NCBI GenBank assembly: GCA_002449395.1
Contig: DKDP01000035.1
Location: forward strand, 1 to 10,314
From: Ruminococcaceae bacterium UBA6845
Lineage (GTDB): Bacteria; Bacillota; Clostridia; Oscillospirales; Acutalibacteraceae
DNA: 10,314 nucleotides
Reading direction: 5' to 3'
Shown: one piece after another, positions 5,698 through 10,314 of the stretch
How the letters are laid out: each line of letters starts with the position of its first letter
How positions within the stretch are numbered: position 1 is the stretch's first letter
Notes under the pieces: model-generated
What the model was told of the DNA's origin: nothing
What the model saw: only the letters and a program-made list of their open reading frames with translations
Database searches by the model: none
Program-made: the position numbers and the translations under genes

Positions 5698-6249
5698 TCA
5701 ATCGTTTTTAATTGCGCCGATGAGCACATAAAGGGACACAATAAGAATAAGAAAATTATTTTTTGTATACACGGCGGCTGCGGCGCCGAGAGCGCAAAGA
5801 AATATACCGACGGCAATTCCGACGGTTTTCATAATCCTGTCGCTGACGAATGACGAAAGGATTCTTCCGCCGTCGAGCATCGAAACGGGCAGAAGATTGA
5901 ACACCGCAAGACCGATATTCATCCCGAACGCCTCATCGAAATTCATAAGACGGCACCCGAACGCCAAGATCAGATTGACGGCAGGCCCTGCGGCGGCGAT
6001 CAGCGTTTCGTGAACTCGGGACATAATGCGACCGCCGCAGTCGATCCTCATTCCGAAATAGCCGAGGGTGATGTTCCTCACCCTTTCGCCGAGAAAAAAC
6101 ATTGCCGTCAAATGCCCCAGCTCGTGAAGAATACAGAAAACGAAGCAGAGAAGAATACTTTCGTTTCTGAAAACGACGAGCATAAGCGTCAGCACGGCAA
6201 TGAAATAATAATTGATTATCAGGGTTACGCCCCTTATTTTAAGCCTCAT
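5698..6249 (-). CDS. spoIVFB: SpoIVFB-like site-2 (M50) intramembrane metalloprotease, short form
   Basis: SpoIVFB cleaves pro-sigma-K in the membrane around the forespore, switching on late mother-cell genes. The 183-residue protein has the zinc motif HELGH (His42, Glu43, His46) in a membrane segment and the second motif NLLPVSMLDGGRI (118-130), whose Asp126 supplies the third ligand. About four to six hydrophobic segments cover nearly the whole length. The Bacillus protein (about 290 residues) carries a C-terminal cytoplasmic CBS domain that is entirely absent; this one ends four residues after the last hydrophobic stretch. The start overlaps the stop of the upstream M23 gene by four bases (ATGA), with GGAG just upstream, so the two are translationally coupled. 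Position next to a spoIVFA-like gene and near other spore genes supports SpoIVFB over generic S2P or RseP-like roles. The substrate sigK is not in the window. Confidence 0.88.
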   Translation of the reverse strand: MRLKIRGVTLIINYYFIAVLTLMLVVFRNESILLCFVFCILHELGHLTAMFFLGERVRNITLGYFGMRIDCGGRIMSRVHETLIAAAGPAVNLILAFGCRLMNFDEAFGMNIGLAVFNLLPVSMLDGGRILSSFVSDRIMKTVGIAVGIFLCALGAAAAVYTKNNFLILIVSLYVLIGAIKND

Positions 6250-7019
6250 ATCGCTCCGTTCTTCACAGGCAGATAGATGAGCGGATCAACCGTCTTGTCC
6301 CCGATGCACATTTCAAAATGCAGATGCGGCCCCGTGCTTCTCCCCGTGCTTCCGACCAGGGCTATTGTCTCCCCTGCACGGATAACGTCGCCTTTTTTGG
6401 CAATAATCTTTGAGCAGTGGCAGTAAAGCGTCTCACTGCCGTCCTTGTGAACAAGGCTTATATAATTCCCGCCGACGCTGTTGCTTCCGACCTCGCTGAC
6501 AACGCCCGAGTAAGCCGCACGGATCGCAGTACCCGAGTCGGCGGCAATATCCACGCCCGAGTGCATCAGATATTCTCCCGATACGGGATTTATCCTGTTG
6601 CCGTATTCCGATGTGATCTCTCCGTGGACGGGAACGGTTATTTCCTCGTTGCTTTTAAAGAGCGACATAACCGCCAGAGTGCGGTCGCCGGATTCGGTTT
6701 TCGCCTGATCGGTGCTTTCCTTTTCGTCGGATTTTGTAACCTCTTCCTCACTCTTTTGAGACGGAATACTCGCCTTGTCAATCACGCTCTTTGCCGACGC
6801 CGCCATTTCATCGGCGCCCATATCTATTGACATTATTCTGTTGTATTCGTCCTTTATGAAATCAAAGGTCTGCGGACTGAGCCTGCCGATGAGAAAGACA
6901 AACAGCACCGCAATTATACAGACGACCGTCTGCACAATCATAACCGTATTAACGGGACTGCTCCTCTTCTCCGTCACCCTTTCGGCAGTCTCCTCGGGTA
7001 TGCTTTTTGCCGCTTCCAT
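6246..7019 (-). CDS. spoIVFA: Membrane-anchored M23 (LytM-type) peptidase, SpoIVFA-like
   Basis: A 257-residue single-pass protein: cytoplasmic N-terminus (1-24), membrane segment (about 25-46), a charged Glu/Lys/Ser-rich linker (about 85-115) and a C-terminal M23 domain (about 128-252). M23 residues are all present: His153 and Asp157 (HSGVDIA), His201 (YCHCSK), and His232 and His234 (GPHLHFE). In LytM-type enzymes these are zinc ligands and catalytic histidines, so this domain could be active, whereas the Bacillus SpoIVFA LytM domain is regarded as degenerate. SpoIVFA holds SpoIVFB inactive until it is cleaved. The identification rests on architecture and on the ATGA overlap with spoIVFB. 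Alternatives are a SpoIIQ-like protein or a peptidoglycan hydrolase. GAGGTGAT before the ATG at 7019 is a strong ribosome site. It is the first gene of an apparent operon that continues into spoIVFB and spoVAE. A weak sigma-E-like -10 (CATAGAAAT) is seen upstream without a clear -35. Confidence 0.82.
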   Translation of the reverse strand: MEAAKSIPEETAERVTEKRSSPVNTVMIVQTVVCIIAVLFVFLIGRLSPQTFDFIKDEYNRIMSIDMGADEMAASAKSVIDKASIPSQKSEEEVTKSDEKESTDQAKTESGDRTLAVMSLFKSNEEITVPVHGEITSEYGNRINPVSGEYLMHSGVDIAADSGTAIRAAYSGVVSEVGSNSVGGNYISLVHKDGSETLYCHCSKIIAKKGDVIRAGETIALVGSTGRSTGPHLHFEMCIGDKTVDPLIYLPVKNGAI

Positions 7020-7121
7020 ATTATCACCTCATATAATTTCTATGCCGAAAATAAAGTATAAATAACTAAAAAAGGTACATATAAGCCTATTTTTGTTCAC
7101 AAATAATCGGCAAATCGTCTA

Positions 7122-7150
7122 TTGACTTTTTAATTTTCAAATGCGATAAT
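7122..7150 (+). promoter_or_regulatory. Sigma-A type promoter of the acyl-CoA synthetase gene
   Basis: TTGACT (7122-7127), a 17-base spacer and GATAAT (7145-7150), with TG one base before the -10 box. Transcription would begin near 7157, only about 22 bases before the ATG, leaving just enough leader for GGGAGG. Confidence 0.88.
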
Positions 7151-7178
7151 TTAGTTTAGTAACCGGGAGGTATTGCCT

Positions 7179-8939
7179 ATGAAGAAAAAAATTAACTATC
7201 CGCTCTATGACGTTCAGCCGTTTTCATCAATAAAGGAAATGCTTGAGCTTGCCGTCAGGGACGCCGGAGATAAGATTGCATATAAGTTCAAGGAGAACGA
7301 CGAGATCCGTGAGATCACCTTTTCGCAGTTTGTCGATACGGTAACGATTCTCGGAGCCTTTCTCCACGATATTTCAGCCGACAAGAGGCACGTTGCCTGC
7401 GTCGGTAAAAATTCATATGACTGGATAACCGCATATATCACAACGCTTCGCAGTGACGGAGTGTTTGTCCCCGTTGACAAGGATCTGCCCGAGGCGGACA
7501 TCCTCCACGTTATCAACGACAGCGAATGTTCGGTTGTTTTCTGTGATCAGAAATACGAGGATTTTTTCAAGGACAGCCTTGATAAGCTCGAAAAGGTCGA
7601 GCATTTTATCGTGTTCGGCAGAGCTGAGGACGACGGAAAATTTCTCTCATACGACAAGGCGCTCGAAAAGGGCAAATCGCTTGACCCGTCGGCATTTCTC
7701 GCCGAGCAGAGCGATCCGAACGAGCTGAAGCTCCTTGTTTACACCTCGGGCACAACAGGCTTTTCAAAGGGCGTTATGCTTTCCGAGCACAACCTTGTTT
7801 CGAGCGTATACTACGGACTTATGGTTTCGACCGTTTACGACACGGGACTCTCCCTCCTGCCCTATCATCATACCTATGAGGCGGTCAGCGACATCCTCGT
7901 TTCGTTCCATCATCATTCCACACTCTGTATCAACGAAAGTCTGCCCGCAATTCTCAAAAATCTTGTGATTTACAAGCCGTCATACGTCTATGTTGTTCCC
8001 GCAATCGCGGAATCAATGTATAAGCGCATAATGAAAAACATTAAGAAGCAGGGAATGGAAGATCAGTTCAATGCACTCGTTGAGAAGAGCAACGAGCTTC
8101 GTGCTCAGGGAATCGACAAGCGCCGTGAATTTTTCGGATTTATTCTTGAGGGCTTCGGCGGAAAGCTCAAGAAAATCGTATGCGGCGGCGCACCGATCAG
8201 ACCCGAGGTTGCGAAATTCTTCGACGATATCGGTCTTGACCTTATCAACGGCTACGGAATAACCGAGTGCTCTCCGCTCGTCTGCGCAAACCACGATATG
8301 TATAACGATTTCAAGACCGTCGGCATCAAGCTGCCGTGCATCGAATGGCGTATTGATCAGCCGAACGACGAGGGAATCGGCGAAATCTGCGTCAAGGGCG
8401 ATATAGTTATGATCGGCTACTACAAACAGCCCGAGCTCACCGCCGAGGTGCTTAAGGACGGATGGTTCTACACGGGCGATTACGGCTACATCAACGAAAA
8501 GGATCAGCTTATCATCTCCGGCAGAAAGAAAAATGTCATCGTCCTCAACAACGGCAAGAATGTTTATCCCGAGGAAATTGAGGGCTACATTCAGGATATC
8601 GACTATGTAAACGAGGTCGTTGTCAGCGGCGAAAAGGATAAGGACGGCAACGAGAGCAGTCTCACCGCCGAGGTTTATCTTGAGGAGAAGAAAACGCCCG
8701 CCGAGGTGCTCAAGAGCATCAAGAAAGCGTGCGTCGAGCTTCCGATATATAAGCAGATCACAAAGGTAAAGATCCGTGACAGCGAGTTCCCGAAAACGAG
8801 CTCAAACAAGATCAAGCGTTTCATAAAGGAGACAACCGAAACGGTAAAGGAAAAGACAGAATCCGTTCTTGAAACCGTTTCCGAGAAATATAACGAGTAT
8901 AAGGAAAATAAGGAATCGGAAGAACACAAGGATAAATAA
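7179..8939 (+). CDS. AMP-binding long-chain acyl-CoA synthetase family protein
   Basis: An adenylate-forming ligase of 586 residues that probably activates fatty acids with ATP and CoA. Motifs numbered from the ATG at 7179: phosphate-binding TSGTTGFSKG (189-198), YGITE (359-363), WFYTGD (429-434), the hinge region SGRKKN (447-452), and the C-terminal PKTSSNKIKR with the likely catalytic Lys544. The order and the GYYKQPELTAEVLKDGW block resemble FadD/ACSL-like ligases rather than NRPS modules; no carrier domain follows. Residues 549-586 form an unusual tail, almost wholly Lys, Glu, Thr, Ser and Asn, and probably helical and amphipathic. A frame runs back to TTG at 7173, but GGGAGG (7165-7170) is well spaced only for the ATG. 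The gene is divergent from the spoIVFA-like gene and stands alone, with its own promoter and terminator. Chain-length specificity cannot be read from the sequence. Confidence 0.92.
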   Translation: MKKKINYPLYDVQPFSSIKEMLELAVRDAGDKIAYKFKENDEIREITFSQFVDTVTILGAFLHDISADKRHVACVGKNSYDWITAYITTLRSDGVFVPVDKDLPEADILHVINDSECSVVFCDQKYEDFFKDSLDKLEKVEHFIVFGRAEDDGKFLSYDKALEKGKSLDPSAFLAEQSDPNELKLLVYTSGTTGFSKGVMLSEHNLVSSVYYGLMVSTVYDTGLSLLPYHHTYEAVSDILVSFHHHSTLCINESLPAILKNLVIYKPSYVYVVPAIAESMYKRIMKNIKKQGMEDQFNALVEKSNELRAQGIDKRREFFGFILEGFGGKLKKIVCGGAPIRPEVAKFFDDIGLDLINGYGITECSPLVCANHDMYNDFKTVGIKLPCIEWRIDQPNDEGIGEICVKGDIVMIGYYKQPELTAEVLKDGWFYTGDYGYINEKDQLIISGRKKNVIVLNNGKNVYPEEIEGYIQDIDYVNEVVVSGEKDKDGNESSLTAEVYLEEKKTPAEVLKSIKKACVELPIYKQITKVKIRDSEFPKTSSNKIKRFIKETTETVKEKTESVLETVSEKYNEYKENKESEEHKDK

Positions 8940-8951
8940 CAGCGAAAAAGC

Positions 8952-8992
8952 GGCGGAGCAGGCTCATTAAAAGTCGGCTCCGCTATTTTTTT
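8952..8992 (+). terminator. Rho-independent terminator of the acyl-CoA synthetase gene
   Basis: GCGGAGC (8953-8959) pairs with GCTCCGC (8977-8983), extended by a G-T pair (8952/8984), around a 17-base loop. A run of seven T (8986-8992) follows. It lies 13 bases after the stop codon. Confidence 0.88.
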
Positions 8993-9006
8993 GAGACCCG
9001 ACAAAC

Positions 9007-9096
9007 TCTGCGGGCATATACTGTAACAGGATGTAAAGACTAAGATCAACGGATATTGGTCTACGGTGACATCCTGTCCGCAGAAAAGCCGTGACC
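9007..9096 (+). ncRNA. Candidate structured RNA (nested stems, possible alternative fold)
   Basis: Three nested helices can be drawn. P1 is seven pairs (9007-9013 with 9078-9084). P2 is nine perfect pairs, ACAGGATGT (9026-9034) with ACATCCTGT (9069-9077), stacked on P1 on the 3' side with a 12-base bulge on the 5' side (9014-9025). P3 is seven pairs, AGACTAA (9037-9043) with TTGGTCT (9056-9062), including a T-G pair that is stable only in plus-strand RNA. A competing helix joins GGTC/ACGG (9058-9066, one bulge) with CCGTGACC (9089-9096) and excludes P3. I do not recognise a known riboswitch or ribozyme. No T run follows, and the promoter that would transcribe it is not evident. It lies after one terminator and before the next gene's promoter. 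Confidence 0.5.
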
Positions 9097-9119
9097 TAAC
9101 AATGTTCGTTTAATATAAT

Positions 9120-9142
9120 GCCGGCGGCAAAACACCGTCGGC
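9120..9142 (+). other. GC-rich hairpin upstream of the GDPD promoter
   Basis: GCCGGCGG (9120-9127) pairs with CCGTCGGC (9135-9142) over eight positions including one G-T pair, around CAAAACA. It is followed by AGATATCCTATTT rather than a run of T, so it would be a poor intrinsic terminator. It may end the structured RNA just upstream or insulate the promoter at 9154. Confidence 0.5.
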
Positions 9143-9153
9143 AGATATCCTAT

Positions 9154-9182
9154 TTGACATAATTCTCCGAATGATATAAACT
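9154..9182 (+). promoter_or_regulatory. Probable sigma-A promoter of the GDPD gene
   Basis: A perfect -35 box TTGACA (9154-9159) is followed at 17 bases by TAAACT (9177-9182); the better -10 sequences TATAAA (9175-9180) and TATAAT (9182-9187) lie at 15 and 22 bases. The promoter is likely but the exact -10 is ambiguous. The leader would be about 20-25 bases. Confidence 0.7.
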
Positions 9183-9210
9183 ATAATAAAATCAATTCGG
9201 AGGTTTTGTT

Positions 9211-10110
9211 ATGAACAAAGAATCCCTCAAGCGATCGTTCCGCATCATAAAGAGGAAGAAATGGCCCATCGTTCTGGCGGTTATAATTCTCATTGTCGCA
9301 ATCTCGGCGCCGCTGATTTCCACCGCCGCCGCAAGCCGCAAAAGATACACGGCGAAGAGCCCGATATCGCTGTCCGAGGCTTTCATCAAGAAAACCGACC
9401 GTGACAAAATTCACCTCATAGCGCACCGTGGCTACTCCTGCCAAGCCCCCGAGAACACAATCCCCGCAATCAAGAAAGCCGCCGAATACGGCTTTGACAC
9501 CGTTGAAATTGACGTAAGACAGACGGCGGACGGCGTTTGGGTCGTTTCGCACGACGCCGACATCAAGGGATTGACGGATAAAAAAGGAAAAATCTCGTCA
9601 TATACATATTATGATCTGATAACGGCGAACATTGACAACGGCGCAAATCATAAGAATTACGGCAGTCTAAAAATTGCAACGCTCGACCAGATCCTCAAGG
9701 TGTGCCTTGAGAACAACCTCAGACCGATGATCGAAATAAAGGATTACACCGACGACGGGCTCGACGAGCTGCTCAAAATAATCGACAGGAACGGATTTAC
9801 GGAGTCCTGCTCAATCATCTCCTTTGACCGCACGGCTCTCACAAAGGTCAGGGAGAGAAACGGCGATATTGCTCTTTATGCGCTCGTGTCGAAGCTGAAT
9901 AAGGAAAATCTTCAAAAATGCCTTGACGATCCGACAATCGGCGTCAGCTTTAACGGTCACCAAAAGATTAACAGTGAAAAGAAGATCAAACAGCTCCAAG
10001 CCGCCGGCATTCCCCTCGCCTGCTGGACAATCGACGACAAGGAAACAATGCAGAAATATTACGCTATGGGCGTAACAACATTCGTCACCAACAGAATTTA
10101 CAGTAAATAA
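9211..10110 (+). CDS. Membrane-anchored glycerophosphodiester phosphodiesterase
   Basis: A 299-residue GDPD-family enzyme that hydrolyses glycerophosphodiesters to glycerol 3-phosphate and an alcohol. The basic N-terminus is followed by one hydrophobic segment (about 18-40) that anchors the protein or acts as an export signal (AAAS at 39-42 could be cut), placing the catalytic domain (about 66-297) outside. Family residues are all visible: His72-Arg73 (AHRGY), Glu81-Asn82 (APENT), Glu99 and Asp101 (VEIDV), general acid His114 (SHD), Glu175 (MIEIKD), and the closing CWTIDD and VTNR elements of the barrel. Length suits a single-domain GDPD with a signal anchor. GGAGG (9199-9203) stands seven bases before the ATG. 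The gene is monocistronic, with a promoter at 9154 and a strong terminator at 10114. An outside location suggests a role in recycling lipid or teichoic-acid-type diesters, but the substrate is not known. UgpQ/GlpQ-type function is inferred from the family only. Confidence 0.93.
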   Translation: MNKESLKRSFRIIKRKKWPIVLAVIILIVAISAPLISTAAASRKRYTAKSPISLSEAFIKKTDRDKIHLIAHRGYSCQAPENTIPAIKKAAEYGFDTVEIDVRQTADGVWVVSHDADIKGLTDKKGKISSYTYYDLITANIDNGANHKNYGSLKIATLDQILKVCLENNLRPMIEIKDYTDDGLDELLKIIDRNGFTESCSIISFDRTALTKVRERNGDIALYALVSKLNKENLQKCLDDPTIGVSFNGHQKINSEKKIKQLQAAGIPLACWTIDDKETMQKYYAMGVTTFVTNRIYSK

Positions 10111-10113
10111 ACG

Positions 10114-10153
10114 AACGGAAAGAACTTCAATTGCGAGGTTCTTTCCGTTTTTT
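10114..10153 (+). terminator. Rho-independent terminator of the GDPD gene
   Basis: AACGGAAAGAAC (10114-10125) pairs perfectly over 12 bases with GTTCTTTCCGTT (10138-10149) around a 12-base loop, ending in six T (10148-10153). It begins four bases after the stop codon. Confidence 0.95.
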
Positions 10154-10210
10154 GCTGATGTTTTATGTTTAAACGGCACGGTGTGAGCATCGTGGAATTT
10201 GCGCTAACCT

Positions 10211-10314
10211 TTCTTGCCTCCCTTGCAGGGGAGGTGGATTCGGCGTTTTGCGCCGAAGTCGGAGGGGTTAAAGTAAATTTCATCAAACTTTTTATAAAAC
10301 CCCTCAGTCGGCTT
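10211..10314. repeat. Pair of facing GC-rich palindromic intergenic repeats, second one cut by the window end
   Basis: The first unit (about 10211-10269) has two hairpins: CCTCCC (10217-10222) with GGGAGG (10229-10234), then TTCGGCG (10239-10245) with CGCCGAA (10251-10257), and ends GAGGGGTT (10262-10269). After 28 AT-rich bases, AACCCCTC (10298-10305) opens a second unit in reverse orientation that continues as AGTCGGC to the window end. The pair therefore faces tail to tail. Units of this design are scattered between genes in gut Clostridia, from general familiarity rather than any search here. Bases 10154-10210 hold nothing I can identify. Confidence 0.65.

Noticed and set aside
6417..6830. 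137-residue open frame opposite the M23 gene
   Set aside because: Antisense of a gene with a complete M23 motif set; the composition is unlike a real protein.
7020..7060. Sigma-E-like promoter (CATAGAAAT) ahead of the spoIVFA-like gene
   Set aside because: The -10 resemblance is partial, no convincing -35 box stands at the right distance, and the leader would be only about ten bases.
9007..9096. Assignment to known riboswitches (ykkC/mini-ykkC, GEMM, THF, preQ1)
   Set aside because: ACGG in the inner loop recalls mini-ykkC, but the loop is 12 bases and the paired-hairpin arrangement is missing; no other consensus fits.
9181..9552. 123-residue minus-strand frame across the GDPD start
   Set aside because: It overlaps the GDPD promoter, ribosome site and catalytic region, and has no ribosome site of its own.

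Overview
The window reads as ordinary chromosome of a spore-forming, low-to-mid GC Clostridia bacterium, most likely a gut Ruminococcaceae/Oscillospiraceae-type organism. The grounds are strong Shine-Dalgarno sites before nearly every gene, sigma-A type promoters, several spore-specific genes (pdaA, gpr, spoIVFB, a spoIVFA-like gene, spoVAE), a secreted subtilase ending in a dockerin-type module, and short GC-rich palindromic repeats at both edges of a kind common between genes in gut Clostridia. The lineage is an inference; no rRNA is present.

Layout, left to right. 1-113: intergenic repeats. 114-719 (-): cyclophilin peptidyl-prolyl isomerase with its own promoter. 834-1748 (-): PdaA-like polysaccharide deacetylase lipoprotein, divergent from 1790-3616 (+), a secreted S8 subtilase with a C-terminal dockerin-like module. 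The subtilase stop codon directly abuts the stop codon of the convergent gpr (3617-4483, -). gpr is divergent from rpsT (4619-4873, +), which has a clear promoter and terminator. 5043-5237 (+): an unrecognised 64-residue Cys-containing membrane protein between a near-perfect promoter and a strong terminator. 5286-7019 (-): an apparent operon, transcribed spoIVFA-like (M23), then spoIVFB (M50), then spoVAE. 7179-8939 (+): acyl-CoA synthetase of the AMP-binding family, with promoter and terminator. 8940-9210: a 271-base gap holding a terminator, a compound stem-loop that looks like a structured RNA, a second hairpin and a promoter. 9211-10110 (+): membrane-anchored glycerophosphodiester phosphodiesterase and its terminator. 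10154-10314: palindromic repeats, no gene.

How the genes fit together. Five genes belong to sporulation or germination. PdaA makes muramic delta-lactam in the cortex, SpoIVFA/SpoIVFB control sigma-K activation in the mother cell, SpoVAE belongs to the dipicolinate channel, and GPR degrades small acid-soluble spore proteins on germination. The others are housekeeping (rpsT, cyclophilin), lipid metabolism (acyl-CoA ligase, GDPD) and a secreted protease.

I found no phage, transposase, CRISPR array, tRNA or rRNA. The observations most worth following are the structured element at 9007-9096, a 13-bp perfect inverted repeat that can bury the spoVAE start codon, the intact M23 active site of the SpoIVFA-like protein beside a SpoIVFB without a CBS domain, and the small Cys-containing membrane protein. 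No clearly new multi-gene system is visible. No gene-free stretch exceeds 300 bases.
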